Source of the DNA: Rhizobium sp. ASV8
GTDB lineage: Bacteria; Pseudomonadota; Alphaproteobacteria; Rhizobiales; Rhizobiaceae
DNA: 64,000 nt
Assembly: GCF_016429255.1 (NCBI RefSeq)
Contig: NZ_JAELUG010000022.1
Span: 1 to 64,000, forward strand
Direction: 5' to 3'
Shown here: positions 10,688-20,203 of the stretch, piece after piece
Numbering within the stretch: position 1 is the stretch's first letter
How the letters are laid out: each line of letters starts with the position of its first letter
Translations under genes and position numbers: made by a program
The notes under the pieces: model-generated
Databases searched by the model: none
What the model was told of the DNA's origin: nothing
Seen by the model: only the letters and a program-made list of their open reading frames with translations

Positions 10688-11084
10688 TCGGGGGCGGTGA
10701 CAGGCCGCCCATAAAGGTGTAGTCGATATTGCACGGAGCGAATCACCACGGCTGAGCCGCATGGTGGTCAACGTGGCCATTTTGGCGCGCGTGAAGCAAA
10801 TTATTGATTTCCTCAGATTTTTGTGATAGCTTGCTCATACTGATCCACAGCGGCATTTCGCATGCCCAAAACCATCACGAAAGCAAATAACCAATCCGTA
10901 CGCGGTTTCCCTGCCATATCAACGTTTTGTGTGTCGGGTCTGGGGTCGCGATGGATGGGTTAGTGTTTGCATGAGTCTGGCTGGACCAGGATGAAGTCCT
11001 TGACGGTACTTCCGTCTCATCCGGGCCTGACTGACCCGGCCCCGGCCCTTAATCCGGGCGCGTAACAGGGAGTTTTTGAAAAGA
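10688..11084 (+). other. Spacer and structured carD leader (three hairpins, 11002-11058)
   Basis: No gene is seen. The last 90 bases before carD contain three consecutive short hairpins: GACGG/CCGTC (11002-11016), CCGGG/CCCGG (11021-11039) and CCCGG/CCGGG (11041-11058). The CAGGGAG box for carD follows. The second and third hairpins are complementary to each other, so alternative pairings are possible. No known riboswitch class is recognised. Confidence 0.4.
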
Positions 11085-11657
11085 ATGACGACCCAGCAGA
11101 AAAAACCTTCAGCAGCACGCCATGGCTTCAAGACTGGCGAAGCGATCGTTTATCCGGCCCACGGTGTCGGTACGATCACTGCGATCGAAGAGCAGGAAGT
11201 CGCGGGTATGAAGCTCGAGCTGTTCGTAATCGATTTCGAGAAAGACAAGATGCGTCTTAAGGTGCCGGTGGCCAAGGCCATGAGCATCGGCATGCGCAAG
11301 CTTTCCGAGACGGATTTTGTCGAGCGTGCATTGAAGGTCGTGCAGGGCAAGGCCCGCGTGAAGCGCACCATGTGGTCGCGCCGCGCCCAGGAATATGATG
11401 CCAAGATCAATTCCGGCGATCTGATCTCGATCGCGGAAGTGGTTCGCGACCTCTATCGCGCAGAGAACCAGCCGGAACAGTCCTATTCCGAACGCCAGCT
11501 CTATGAAGCTGCGCTTGATCGCATGGCGCGCGAAATTGCCGCCGTCAACAAGATGTCGGAAACGGAAGCCGTTCGCCTTGTCGAGACAAACCTCAACAAG
11601 GGTCCGAAGCGTGGCAAGGTCATCGAGGAAGACGATTCCCAGGACGAAGCCGCATAA
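11085..11657 (+). CDS. CarD family transcriptional regulator
   Basis: A 190-residue protein. The N-terminal CarD / TRCF RNA-polymerase-interacting domain (about 10-70: GFKTGEAIVYPAHGVGTITAIEEQEVAG) is followed by a helical C-terminal domain (to about 165) and an acidic tail. Members bind the RNA polymerase beta subunit and stabilise open promoter complexes, affecting rRNA and growth genes. The ATG at 11085 is preferred to a TTG at 11076, which lies only three bases after the GGGAG box. It has its own terminator and a structured leader. Confidence 0.9.
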   Translation: MTTQQKKPSAARHGFKTGEAIVYPAHGVGTITAIEEQEVAGMKLELFVIDFEKDKMRLKVPVAKAMSIGMRKLSETDFVERALKVVQGKARVKRTMWSRRAQEYDAKINSGDLISIAEVVRDLYRAENQPEQSYSERQLYEAALDRMAREIAAVNKMSETEAVRLVETNLNKGPKRGKVIEEDDSQDEAA

Positions 11658-11682
11658 GGCTGAGGCAACAAATACCGCTTTT

Positions 11683-11710
11683 AAAAACCCGGCCTTCGTG
11701 CCGGGTTTTT
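11683..11710 (+). terminator. Rho-independent terminator of carD
   Basis: AAAAACCCGGC and GCCGGGTTTTT arms around a CTTCGT loop, with a T-run on the right. It lies 25 nt after the carD stop. Confidence 0.85.
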
Positions 11711-12065
11711 TCTTTGGAACCTTTTTCGGTCTACCGCGTTATAGCCTCGTGTTGGCGGTTGGTGTGGGGGCACTCCGGTAGGAGAGTTTCCAGGCAGACC
11801 GCTTCATGAACGTTCACGAGGACCGGCCTATGCGTTTTCATTCGAAGCTCCCCGGCGACCTGAAGATGCTTCAATCGTCAGACCCGTTCGATGAGATCGA
11901 ACTAGACTAGTCATCGATCGCCCGGCGCCGCCGGAGATCGGTCTCCAATTTCGCATTTCATTCAATTGATTTTCATCCGAACGGCAATGTTCGGAAACGA
12001 TGGCTGCTGCCCTTTTCGTCGACCGCGGCATAGAGACGATTTGAGGCCGAACCCAGGAGATGCAT
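11711..12065 (+). other. rpoH2 upstream region
   Basis: No established gene. A 26-codon frame at 11830-11910 (start MRFHSKLPGD) is possible but has no supporting ribosome binding site, and I do not call it. A GGAA...CGTC pair near 11993-12020 is only loosely like an ECF promoter (spacer 19). Confidence 0.3.
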
Positions 12066-12929
12066 ATGACGAATATGTCTGCAGATCGGCGTATGATCAA
12101 AGTCGCGATGGCTGCTCCCTATCTCGATCGCGACGAAGAGCATGACCTAGCCATACGCTGGAAGGACCATGAGGATCGCGGCGCGCGCAATCAGATCGCA
12201 ACCGCCCATATGCGCCTTGTTATTTCCATGGCGGGCAAGTTTCGCAATTTCGGCCTGCCGATGAGCGATCTGGTACAAGAAGGCTATGTAGGTCTGTTGG
12301 AAGCGGCGGCAAGGTTCGAACCGGAGCGGGAAGTACGTTTCTCGACTTATGCCAGCTGGTGGATCCGTGCTTCGATCCAGGATTATATCCTGCGCAACTG
12401 GTCGATCGTTCGTGGCGGCACGAGTTCGGCCCAGAAGGCGCTGTTCTTCAATCTTCGCCGCTTGCGCGCCAAGCTCGCGCGAAGCGATTCGAACGTCACC
12501 GTTCAGGCCATCCATGAGGAAATCGCTGTAACGCTCGGCGTCAGTCTCGCCGATGTCCAGACGATGGATGCACGTCTTTCCGGCAGCGACACTTCGTTGC
12601 AGGCGCCGTCGATATCAGGCGATTCCGACAGCGCTGAGCGCATCGATTTCCTGATCAGCGACGAGCCGCTTCCGGACGAGCAGGTATCGGACATGATCGA
12701 CGGCGAGCGCCGCCGCGTCTGGCTCGCATCCGCTCTGAAGCATCTCAACGAGCGCGAAATGAAGATTATCCGTGCTCGCCGCCTTGTCGAAGACGGGGCG
12801 ACGCTGGAGGAGCTCGGCGCCGATCTCGGCATTTCCAAGGAGCGCGTCCGGCAGATCGAAAGCCGTGCAATGGACAAGCTCCGCAGCGCATTGGTCGATG
12901 CCGATCCGCGCATGGCAAGCTATGCTTGA
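12066..12929 (+). CDS. rpoH2: RNA polymerase sigma-32 type factor (RpoH2-like)
   Basis: A 287-residue sigma factor. Region 2 is clear (DLVQEGYVGLLEAAARF then RFSTYASWWIRASIQDYI, with RNWS). Region 4 has the helix-turn-helix ATLEELGADLGISKERVRQI. Alphaproteobacteria usually carry two or more RpoH paralogues; this one resembles the RpoH2 branch used in oxidative and general stress, an assignment I infer from overall style. The ATG at 12066 has AGGAG six bases upstream; the ATG at 12060 directly touches that box and is less likely. A hairpin follows the stop, facing the convergent protease gene. Confidence 0.88.
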   Translation: MTNMSADRRMIKVAMAAPYLDRDEEHDLAIRWKDHEDRGARNQIATAHMRLVISMAGKFRNFGLPMSDLVQEGYVGLLEAAARFEPEREVRFSTYASWWIRASIQDYILRNWSIVRGGTSSAQKALFFNLRRLRAKLARSDSNVTVQAIHEEIAVTLGVSLADVQTMDARLSGSDTSLQAPSISGDSDSAERIDFLISDEPLPDEQVSDMIDGERRRVWLASALKHLNEREMKIIRARRLVEDGATLEELGADLGISKERVRQIESRAMDKLRSALVDADPRMASYA

Positions 12930-12934
12930 GAACG

Positions 12935-12958
12935 ACCTTCTCCCGGTCGGGAGAAGGT
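12935..12958. terminator. Hairpin between convergent rpoH2 and M48 protease gene
   Basis: A perfect ACCTTCTCCC / GGGAGAAGGT stem with a GGTC loop, directly after the rpoH2 stop. No T-run on either side. Confidence 0.55.
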
Positions 12959-12966
12959 AACGACCC

Positions 12967-14499
12967 TTATTCGGCGATGATCTTGACCTTGTCGCCCGGT
13001 GCTATGCTTGCGCCGGTGGGCAGGGCATTGATCAATTTGAACAGGTCGAGCTTGCGGTCTGTGCCCATCATGCGGGCGGCAAGCGTGGTGATTGTGTCGC
13101 CGGGCTTGACGGTGACGACGCGGACGCGCAGCGGCTTCAGCGAGGCAGCCTCCTCCGGTGTCATATGCCGGAAGCTTGAGCGCAGCACATTGGCCGTCTG
13201 ATCCAGCTGGGCGATATTTCCCTTCGGAACTGCCGTCAGGAAACGGAAAATTTGCGTGCGGTCGCGGATCACCGTGACATCGAAATCCCAACGGTCGGCG
13301 GAGGCGCGAGCGGTCGCGGCCGGCATGCCGTTGACGGTAATCGACTTGATCGACGAGGGATCGAGGCCGGTTACCCAGCCGCTGGAAATATAGTTCGTCA
13401 GATTCTGGTTCTGGGTATCGGCAACGCCGTCGAAACGGATGGCGATGTCGCCCGGGCCGGTCGCCATAACGGCTTCGACCTTGTTGTCGATGCGGAAATC
13501 AGGCGGCACGTCGAAGCGGATGCCGAGGCCGCCATGCAGGAAGGTCTGGCCGCGCACATAGCCTTCTTCGGGGCTGTCGCCATAAAGCAGGCCGTCAATG
13601 CCGCTCAGATAATAGTCGCGCCCGGTATCGCCGACTTTACCTTCCTCACCGAACTGGCGTGCATGCGCCTTGGCAAGATCGATACGCTGCGGCGTGCTCG
13701 GATGGCTCGACAAGAAGTCCAGACTCTGATCGGCGTCGGAATTGGCCGTCATGAAACGGCTGTAGTCTTCCATGGCATTGAGGAAGCGCGCGGCGGCATA
13801 GGGGTCGTAGCCGGCCTGGCCGAGCGTGCGGATACCAATCTCGTCGGCCTGCAATTCCTGCTGGCGCGAGAAGGCGGCAAGACGCAGCTTGCCGCGGGCA
13901 AGCGCCTGCTTGCCGGCAAGGTCGCTCGACAGAACTTCGGCAACGACGCGGCTGGCGATGACTTCAGCCTCTTCGCGCTTCTGCCGTTCGATGCCGTGAT
14001 TGGCAGTGACGTGCGCCATTTCATGCGACAGGACAGCGGCGACTTCCGAGGCGTCGTTGGCCAGTGCCAGCAGGCCTCGCGTCACATAAAGATAGCCGCC
14101 CGGCAGCGCGAAGGCGTTGATCGACGGCGAATTGAGGATAGTGATGCGATAGGACTGCTGCGGATTCTCCGACACGCTGGTCAGGGCTCCGGCGATGCGG
14201 GCAACGAGGCGCTCCGTCTTGGCGTCCTTGTACTCGCCGCCATAGCTGGCGAGAATACGCGGATGCTCGCGAGCGCCCATCTGCGCACGCGGGTCGTTCT
14301 TCTGTACCTCGGAAACGATTTGCGGATTGGCCGACGGCGAAACGCTCGGTTGATACGACTGATCCATCACCGTTTGACAGCTGTTCAGTATCGCCGCGGC
14401 GACAAGGAGCGGGGCCAGGCGGCGCAAGCGGGCTGCGACGGTCACGCTGATCCTTCGTTTTGCTCGTTCGCTCTGCTCGTCTACCAGTGTATCACTCAT
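12967..14499 (-). CDS. M48 family periplasmic metalloprotease, lipoprotein
   Basis: A 510-residue protein. A long basic N-region and hydrophobic stretch (LLVAAAILNSC) give a lipobox with Cys41, so it is probably anchored at the periplasmic face. The zinc motif HEMAH is at 159-163, with the downstream glutamate in LQADEIG, as in BepA/LoiP-type M48 proteases that act on outer-membrane protein assembly. The C-terminal 50 residues (VTVKPGDTITTLAARMMG) look like a LysM-type peptidoglycan-binding module. The ATG at 14499 is preferred over a TTG at 14526; both lack a strong ribosome binding site. Neighbours are convergent rpoH2 and the thi operon on the same strand. Confidence 0.88.
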   Translation of the reverse strand: MSDTLVDEQSERAKRRISVTVAARLRRLAPLLVAAAILNSCQTVMDQSYQPSVSPSANPQIVSEVQKNDPRAQMGAREHPRILASYGGEYKDAKTERLVARIAGALTSVSENPQQSYRITILNSPSINAFALPGGYLYVTRGLLALANDASEVAAVLSHEMAHVTANHGIERQKREEAEVIASRVVAEVLSSDLAGKQALARGKLRLAAFSRQQELQADEIGIRTLGQAGYDPYAAARFLNAMEDYSRFMTANSDADQSLDFLSSHPSTPQRIDLAKAHARQFGEEGKVGDTGRDYYLSGIDGLLYGDSPEEGYVRGQTFLHGGLGIRFDVPPDFRIDNKVEAVMATGPGDIAIRFDGVADTQNQNLTNYISSGWVTGLDPSSIKSITVNGMPAATARASADRWDFDVTVIRDRTQIFRFLTAVPKGNIAQLDQTANVLRSSFRHMTPEEAASLKPLRVRVVTVKPGDTITTLAARMMGTDRKLDLFKLINALPTGASIAPGDKVKIIAE

Positions 14500-14768
14500 T
14501 TCGCTGCCATGCCGGCTCGGCGCCAAATCCGGTTGATCGTGACCGGGCGGATCATCGTCGCGCGCCGATAAAGGTTGCCTTTACCCCATCGATCCGCATT
14601 CGCCCGGACGGTCTCCACCCCTTGCTGTAGCCGATTTTGGCACCGGTTGCATAGCGAGACTCCGTTTAAATGTGGCAGCGTTGTATTTTAGCAAGCATCT
14701 CCCTGGACTTTCAGCCGCACGGCGCGACGAAATTAAGGCAAAGCCGGCGGCATGATGCCGCGACGCCG

Positions 14769-15497
14769 TCAATGGCGGAGAAATGTGGCAAGTGCGGGGA
14801 TGTCAGCGGTGTTCAGAAAGGCCTCGATCGGGGCTGAAAGTGCGATCCTGCCGCCATCGACAAAGACGGCGTGGTCGGCAAGACGCCGCACCTCGGCCGG
14901 GTCGTGCGAGACGATAAGAACCGTATTGCGGGTTTCTCGATGCAGGGTTTTCAGCAGTTCGACCATGCCCGAGCGCAGGCCCGGATCGAGCGCGGCAAAA
15001 GGCTCATCCAGCAACAGGATCGGCTTGTCGCGCACCAATGCTCTGGCAAAGGCCGCGCGTTGGCGCTCGCCGCCGGACAATGTTCCCGGTTTGCGGCGTT
15101 CGAAGCCGGCAAGCCCAACGCGCACGAGCGCCTCCGAAACCCTTTGCCGATCCCGTGTCGAGAGCTTCAGCGAGGGGCTGATGCCGAGGCCGATATTGGT
15201 GAAGAGATCGAGATGAGCAAAGAGATTGTTGTCCTGGAAGACAAGCGATACCGGCCGTTCGGCAGGATGCTTGCCCGTCACGTCCTCTCCGGCAAGCAGG
15301 ATGCGGCCACGATCAGGCTGTTCGAAGCCGGCAAGCAGATTGAGAAAGGTGGATTTGCCGGAGCCGGATGGGCCGGCGACGGCAATGATCTGTCCCTGCG
15401 GCAAAGCGCAGTCGAAGCGAAAATCATGGGTGCCGAGCCGCAACTCGACGTCGGTCATGGCGATGCTGCGCGAGATCATGGTGCTGCCGTCAGTCAT
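14769..15497 (-). CDS. thiQ: Thiamine ABC transporter ATP-binding protein
   Basis: A 242-residue ABC ATPase. Walker A is GPSGSGKST, the signature LSGGERQR, Walker B ILLLDEP with the H-loop in VSHDP. It powers import of thiamine or its phosphates through ThiP. The ATG at 15497 overlaps the thiP stop by 4 nt (ATGA); internal ATGs at about 15479 and 15458 would give the usual shorter N-terminus and cannot be excluded. It is the last gene of thiBPQ, under the TPP riboswitch upstream of thiB. Confidence 0.92.
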   Translation of the reverse strand: MTDGSTMISRSIAMTDVELRLGTHDFRFDCALPQGQIIAVAGPSGSGKSTFLNLLAGFEQPDRGRILLAGEDVTGKHPAERPVSLVFQDNNLFAHLDLFTNIGLGISPSLKLSTRDRQRVSEALVRVGLAGFERRKPGTLSGGERQRAAFARALVRDKPILLLDEPFAALDPGLRSGMVELLKTLHRETRNTVLIVSHDPAEVRRLADHAVFVDGGRIALSAPIEAFLNTADIPALATFLRH

Positions 15498-17128
15498 TTT
15501 TGTCTGCCTTCGTCGTCGCGCGCGCCCTGGCCCGCCGTGCCGGCGATGGTGAGGAGAAAGCATATCACGCCGAGAATCAGGGCATATCCATCGGCGTCAT
15601 TGGTGCGGTAGCTGCCGAGCTTGCTGTAAACCAGCCATGGCAGGGTCATCAGGCTGCTGGAGCCGAAGAGGGCGACGGCACCCAGATCGCCAAGCGAGAG
15701 GGCCATGGCGAAGGAGAGCGCCGTGAACAGCGGCTTGCGAAGGCCGGGCCAGTCGATCAGCCGCAGGCGCGAAATTCCACGCAGGCCGAGGCTTGCCGCC
15801 AGCCGCGCGGTGCGGCGGCGATGCACGGCATAGGCCGGCTCCAGCACGCGGATGACGAAGGGAAGCGACATCAGCGCGTTGATGACGACGATCAGGATTG
15901 CGGCAAATCGACTGGGGTCGCCAAAGGGACGCAGCGCCAGGAACCAGCCGGTCGCCAGGACGATCGGCGGAACGAGCAGGATGAGCGAGGAGGCTCCTGT
16001 CAGGGCTGCGGCCAGGCCGCGCAATCCCAGCGCGCTCTTGCGTTCGGCAGAGATGACGGAGCGGGCGTGAATGATGGCGAAGGATATGGCGACGGCGAGA
16101 AGCCCGGCGGCGAGCGCGATTGCCAGGCTCGTCACCGCCGCCTGAAGAAAGATAGCCTGACCGGCGAGCTTGAAGAGATTGGCTTCGAGGCCGGCAAGGA
16201 TGACGGATGCGAGCGGCAGGCCGATGAAAAGTGTGGCGGCCAGCAACAGTGCCGCGTCTGCCCATCGCGCGCCGCGCATTTGCCCGTCGATGCGCCGTAG
16301 CGGTCGGCCGCTCGTCAGGCCATGATCATCCGGTGAGGGAAACAGCGTCATCGCTGCGAGGATGACCAATGTCACGCCGATCTGCAGCAGTGACAGCATC
16401 ACCGCCCGTCCGGGATCGAAATCGAACCGCAGCGCCTGATAGATCGCCACTTCCAGCGTCGTTGCGGCCGGCCCGCCGCCGAGGGTCAATATCAGCGTGA
16501 AGCTGGTGGCGCAGAGCATGAAGATCAACCCGGCGATACCTGGGATAAGGCCGCGCAGCACGGGCCACTCGATGAAGCGGAAGACCGAGCCGGATTTCAT
16601 GCCGAGGCCGCCGGCCACGAGCCAATATTCCGCGGGGACACGCTCCAGCCCGGCGAGCATCAGCCGGCAGGCGAGCGGCATGTTGAAGAAGACATGCGCC
16701 AGCAGAATGCCCGTCAGGCCATAAATGCTGACGGGTTCCGACAGGCCGAGGGCTGCGAGCGCCTGATTGAGCAATCCGCGCTGACCCCAAATGCCGAGCA
16801 GGCCGAGCGCGCCGATCAAGACAGGCAGACCCATGGGCACGGCCATCAGCCGGATCAGCCACAGCCGGCCGGGAAAGCGCGGCTGGCGGGCCAAGGCGCG
16901 GGCGATGGGCATGGCAAGCGCGAGGGATAGCAGCGTTGATAATGTTGCCTGCAGCAGCGTGAAGCGCAGCACGCGCAGCAGATAGGGATCGGCGAGCGTA
17001 GTGTCGCCGCCGGATTCGATACCGGCGGCAAGCAGGATCACAACGGCGATCCCGACGAAAAGTGCGATGCCAGCAAGGCTGAGCGCCCCACCGGAAATGG
17101 CGCGCCTTCTTTCGGATGCCGTGAGCAT
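15494..17128 (-). CDS. thiP: Thiamine ABC transporter permease
   Basis: A 544-residue inner-membrane protein made of two fused permease halves, together about 12 membrane helices. Each half has the cytoplasmic EAA-type loop (for example [16 protein letters not shown] and [17 protein letters not shown]) that docks the ATPase. Fused halves of this length are typical of ThiP and iron-uptake permeases; the thiB and thiQ neighbours and TPP riboswitch favour thiamine. It starts with ATG at 17128, 10 nt after thiB, and overlaps thiQ. Confidence 0.92.
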   Translation of the reverse strand: MLTASERRRAISGGALSLAGIALFVGIAVVILLAAGIESGGDTTLADPYLLRVLRFTLLQATLSTLLSLALAMPIARALARQPRFPGRLWLIRLMAVPMGLPVLIGALGLLGIWGQRGLLNQALAALGLSEPVSIYGLTGILLAHVFFNMPLACRLMLAGLERVPAEYWLVAGGLGMKSGSVFRFIEWPVLRGLIPGIAGLIFMLCATSFTLILTLGGGPAATTLEVAIYQALRFDFDPGRAVMLSLLQIGVTLVILAAMTLFPSPDDHGLTSGRPLRRIDGQMRGARWADAALLLAATLFIGLPLASVILAGLEANLFKLAGQAIFLQAAVTSLAIALAAGLLAVAISFAIIHARSVISAERKSALGLRGLAAALTGASSLILLVPPIVLATGWFLALRPFGDPSRFAAILIVVINALMSLPFVIRVLEPAYAVHRRRTARLAASLGLRGISRLRLIDWPGLRKPLFTALSFAMALSLGDLGAVALFGSSSLMTLPWLVYSKLGSYRTNDADGYALILGVICFLLTIAGTAGQGARDDEGRQK

Positions 17129-17138
17129 GGTCGCGATA

Positions 17139-18167
17139 TCAGTTGCCGCTGGTGGCCGTCAGCCACTCGTCGATCCAGGCCTTGCGGTTCTTATCGACGT
17201 CAGCGGGGCTCATGAGGAAGGTCTTCGACGGCACCACGAGCTTGCCGAAAGCGTCCGGCAATGGCGTCGAGGTCGCGGAAACCGGCATCATCCAGTTGCT
17301 GGTGGGGATGATGTCCTGGAAGCCGGGAGAGATCATGAATTTCAGGAAGTCGCGAGCAAGATCCTTGTTCTGCGACGACTTGATGAGGCCGGCGACCTCG
17401 ATCTGGATGTAATGTCCTTCGGAGAAGGCTGCCGCCTGATAGCGATCGGTTTTGTCCTCGATCATGTGATAGGCCGGCGATGTCGTGTAGGAGAGCACCA
17501 TCGGCGCTTCGCCCTTGGTGAAGAGGTCGTAAGCCTCCGACCAGCCAGGCGTTACCGTCAGGATGCGGCCCTTGAGTTTGGCCCAGGCATCGGCTGACTT
17601 GTCGCCATAGATCGACTTTACCCAGAGCAGCAGGCCGAGGCCAGGCGTCGAGGTGCGCGGATCCTCGATGACGATCTTCTGCTTGGGGTCACCCTCGACG
17701 AGATCCTTCATGCTCTTAGGCGGATTCTTGATCGTCTGCGTGTCGTAGATGACGGCGAAATGGCCGTAATCATAAGGCACGAACACATCATCCTTGAAGT
17801 CGCCGGGAACCTTGAGGGCCGATGTGTCTACACTGCTTGCGTCGAACAGGCCGGTATCCTTGGCTTCGTCGACGAGATTGGTATCGAGGCCGAGGACGAC
17901 ATCGGCCTTGGTGCCGGCGCCTTCGAGTTTGAGCCGGGACAGGAGAGCCACACCATCGGTGACACTGACGTAATTGACCGTGCAGCCGCAGGTCTTTTCG
18001 AAGGCGGCTTTCACCTTCGGGCCGGGACCCCACTCGGAGGTGAAGCTCTCATAGGTGTAGATGGTCAGCGTCTTGTCGGCGGCAGCGGCAGGCTGGGCGG
18101 CGAAAAACGTCGTTCCGGCGGCGAGTGCCAGGCCGGTGATGAATGACAATAGCGAACGGTCGTGCAT
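17139..18167 (-). CDS. thiB: Thiamine ABC transporter substrate-binding protein
   Basis: A 342-residue periplasmic binding protein with a cleavable signal peptide ([26 protein letters not shown]). The mature part begins [17 protein letters not shown], as in TbpA/ThiB, and includes [12 protein letters not shown] and [13 protein letters not shown] typical of the group. It captures thiamine, TMP or TPP for ThiPQ. It is the first gene of the operon; the TPP riboswitch lies about 65 nt upstream of its start. Confidence 0.93.
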   Translation of the reverse strand: MHDRSLLSFITGLALAAGTTFFAAQPAAAADKTLTIYTYESFTSEWGPGPKVKAAFEKTCGCTVNYVSVTDGVALLSRLKLEGAGTKADVVLGLDTNLVDEAKDTGLFDASSVDTSALKVPGDFKDDVFVPYDYGHFAVIYDTQTIKNPPKSMKDLVEGDPKQKIVIEDPRTSTPGLGLLLWVKSIYGDKSADAWAKLKGRILTVTPGWSEAYDLFTKGEAPMVLSYTTSPAYHMIEDKTDRYQAAAFSEGHYIQIEVAGLIKSSQNKDLARDFLKFMISPGFQDIIPTSNWMMPVSATSTPLPDAFGKLVVPSKTFLMSPADVDKNRKAWIDEWLTATSGN

Positions 18168-18233
18168 GACAGCGCCTCCTCTTTGGTTTCGTCTGGAAGG
18201 GGAAAAGGGCGCTATGATTTCGTCACGCGTCTA

Positions 18234-18328
18234 ATCCCTCCGCCGGTGTTAACCGGATCAGGTTCCGCGGGTTGGCCGGTGAAAGCCTCTCAGCCAGATA
18301 TCCGATAGGACATAAGGCACCCCGTTAG
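18234..18328 (-). promoter_or_regulatory. TPP riboswitch (THI element) controlling thiBPQ
   Basis: On the minus strand the conserved parts appear in order: GGGGTGCC near the 5' end, CTGAGAG in the pyrimidine-sensing arm, then ACCCGCGGAACCTGATCC and the closing CCGGCGGAGGGA. These are the hallmark segments of the thi box. When TPP is abundant it should repress thiBPQ. No strong terminator is seen after it, so control is probably at translation. Confidence 0.93.
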
Positions 18329-18406
18329 AGCGTCGGCAGATTTAGCCCCGTGACGAAGGGATGACAAGGGAAATGATTCGCCTGTCGATTGCAGGACGGA
18401 AAACCA

Positions 18407-18503
18407 GAGCGCTTCCGCATTTCATTGAAGCGCGAAAACGCTCGTTGCTTTTCTTGCGCGTTCCGGACGGAAAACCGCTGCGCGTTTTTCCCGGAAACGC
18501 TCT
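18407..18503 (+). repeat. Rhizobium intergenic mosaic element (RIME1-like), copy A
   Basis: About 97 bp starting GAGCGCTTCCG and ending GGAAACGCTC, with the internal core TTCCGGACGGAAAACCGCTG. The same core occurs in copies B (28063-28163) and C (28905-29007, inverted). It overlaps the stop codon of the MFS gene. The name is by analogy to the RIME repeats described in rhizobia. Confidence 0.65.
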
Positions 18504-20037
18504 ACTCGGCAGCTTCCGCTATGGCCGGGCTTTCGTGCTTCTTGCTGGCGCCGGGAAGCTGCACGTTTTTCAGCGTGAGAGACGTCAGCAGACCGAGCAG
18601 GCAGATGCCGGCGGCCGTCATGAACAGCGGGCTGAAGGCACTTGCATAGGCGTTGGCGACGGCTTCGCGGGTGGCTTCCGGCAAGGCGGCCATCATCTTC
18701 GGCGTCAATTGCTCGATGTCGGCAACGCCTGAAATCGAAGTGCCGACATTCCCGAGCTTGGCGGCAATGATAGCGCCGTAGATGGAGATGGCGATCGACG
18801 CGCCGCCCATGCGCGATAGTGTCACGGCACCGGTGGCGGCGCCGACGTCGCGACTGCCGGCAGCATTCTGCACGCCGATGACAGGCACTTGCTGGGCAAG
18901 GCCGATGCCGATGCCGTGCAACAGCATCAGGGCGCCGAGGATTGCGATGGACGTTCCGGCATGAACGAAGGCGAGCGAGGCAAAGGCGATCGTGCTGCAG
19001 GTGGCGCTGGCGATGGCAAAGGGCTTGTAGCGCCCTCTTGCCGCGATCAACCGCCCGGCGGACAGAGAGCCGCAGACGAGGCCTCCGGTCAGCAGGATGA
19101 ACAGCAACCCGGTCATCGAGGGCGAAAGTCCCGTCGTGGTCTGCAGGAACAGCGCGAAGTAGTTGACCATGCCGATGGCGACGGCGCCGCTGGTGATCGA
19201 GATGATCAACAGAAGCCCGAACGTCGGGTTGCGGAAAAGCGTCATCGGCACGATGGGTTCCGGCGCGCGGCGCTCGATGAAGACCCACGTGATGGCACAG
19301 ATGACGCCGAAAGCGATGATGCCGAGACATTGCGGCGACAAGAGCGATCCGAACAGCTCGCTGCCGTCGGCCGCAAGCACGATGCTCGTTGTGGTCAAGG
19401 CAAGGACGATTGCACCGGCATAATCGATCTTCGGTCGACGGGCAGGCTTGCGGTAGGGCAGCATGAATGCGAGGCCGGTCAGTACGAGGAAGCCGATCGG
19501 CACGTTGACGAGGAAGATCGAACGCCAGCCGAACAGATCGCTCATCGTACCGCCGAGAACGGGACCGACGGCGCCCGAAGCCATCAGAACGAGGCTGGAA
19601 TAGCTTTGGTAGCGGGCACGTTCGCGCGGCTCGAAGAGGTCGGCATTGACGGCGAAGATCGAGACCATGATGCCGCCGCCACCGAAGCCCTGCAGAACGC
19701 GGGCGGCAATCAGCGTGTTCATCGACACGGCAAGGCCGCAGACGGCGGAGCCGACGGTGAAGATGGCGATCGCCGTCATCATCACATATTTGCGGCCGAA
19801 GAGATCGCCGAGCTTGCCGTAGACAGGCATGACGGCGGAAAGGGAGAGCAGATAGGCCGAGCCGATCCAGCCGAAGCGCTCCAGATGCCCGAACTCGCCG
19901 ACGATCGTCGGAAGCGCTGTCGATACGATCTGGTTGTCGAGTGTCGCCATGAACATGGCCGTCATGAGGAGCAGGAAGAGAATAAGCCGCCGTTTATGGT
20001 CCGCCACGAGAGGCGTGAACGTTGTCTGCATATTCAT
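18502..20037 (-). CDS. DHA2-family (14-helix) MFS drug efflux transporter
   Basis: A 511-residue inner-membrane protein. The N-terminal helix carries the DHA2 motif LDNQIVSTALPTI, then motif A (GKLGDLFGRKYV) after helix 2 and motif C-like GAVGPVLGG in helix 5. About 14 membrane helices are visible. EmrB/QacA-type members export drugs or toxic compounds with the proton gradient. The start at 20037 is an ATG. It is divergent from a MarR regulator across a 166-bp gap with two similar palindromes, so it is very likely the regulator's target. Its stop codon lies in a mosaic repeat. Confidence 0.88.
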   Translation of the reverse strand: MNMQTTFTPLVADHKRRLILFLLLMTAMFMATLDNQIVSTALPTIVGEFGHLERFGWIGSAYLLSLSAVMPVYGKLGDLFGRKYVMMTAIAIFTVGSAVCGLAVSMNTLIAARVLQGFGGGGIMVSIFAVNADLFEPRERARYQSYSSLVLMASGAVGPVLGGTMSDLFGWRSIFLVNVPIGFLVLTGLAFMLPYRKPARRPKIDYAGAIVLALTTTSIVLAADGSELFGSLLSPQCLGIIAFGVICAITWVFIERRAPEPIVPMTLFRNPTFGLLLIISITSGAVAIGMVNYFALFLQTTTGLSPSMTGLLFILLTGGLVCGSLSAGRLIAARGRYKPFAIASATCSTIAFASLAFVHAGTSIAILGALMLLHGIGIGLAQQVPVIGVQNAAGSRDVGAATGAVTLSRMGGASIAISIYGAIIAAKLGNVGTSISGVADIEQLTPKMMAALPEATREAVANAYASAFSPLFMTAAGICLLGLLTSLTLKNVQLPGASKKHESPAIAEAAE

Positions 20038-20116
20038 GGGGCAAGAAATCCGAGCTTGGCCGGAGCGTTGCGCTATCGAGCGAATGCGCGGGACGCCCAG
20101 TCTTCATGGCCAAAAC

Positions 20117-20136
20117 ATATGTGCTATTAGCATATA
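20117..20136. promoter_or_regulatory. Candidate MarR operator 1
   Basis: A palindrome around TGCTATTAGCA (centre 20127) in the MFS/MarR divergent region. It shares ten of eleven bases with operator 2, 34 bp away. Confidence 0.5.
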
Positions 20137-20153
20137 ATTGTCAATGGCAGTTG

Positions 20154-20170
20154 AATGCTATTTGCATGTT
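20154..20170. promoter_or_regulatory. Candidate MarR operator 2
   Basis: A second palindrome around TGCTATTTGCA (centre 20161), about 34 nt before the MarR start. Binding here would repress both divergent genes. Confidence 0.5.
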
Positions 20171-20203
20171 TCGTTTCCGCCCGACCTCTGCTATGGTGGA
20201 AAG

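Noticed and set aside
11830-11910. A 26-codon ORF upstream of rpoH2
   Set aside because: No good ribosome binding site; too short to support without conservation data.
14581-14772. Minus-strand 63-codon frame downstream of the M48 gene start
   Set aside because: Overlaps the thiQ end region, odd composition, no ribosome binding site.
18889-20130. A 413-codon open frame antisense to the MFS gene
   Set aside because: Polar, Gly/Asp/Arg-rich translation with no domain; the sense frame is an obvious 14-helix transporter.
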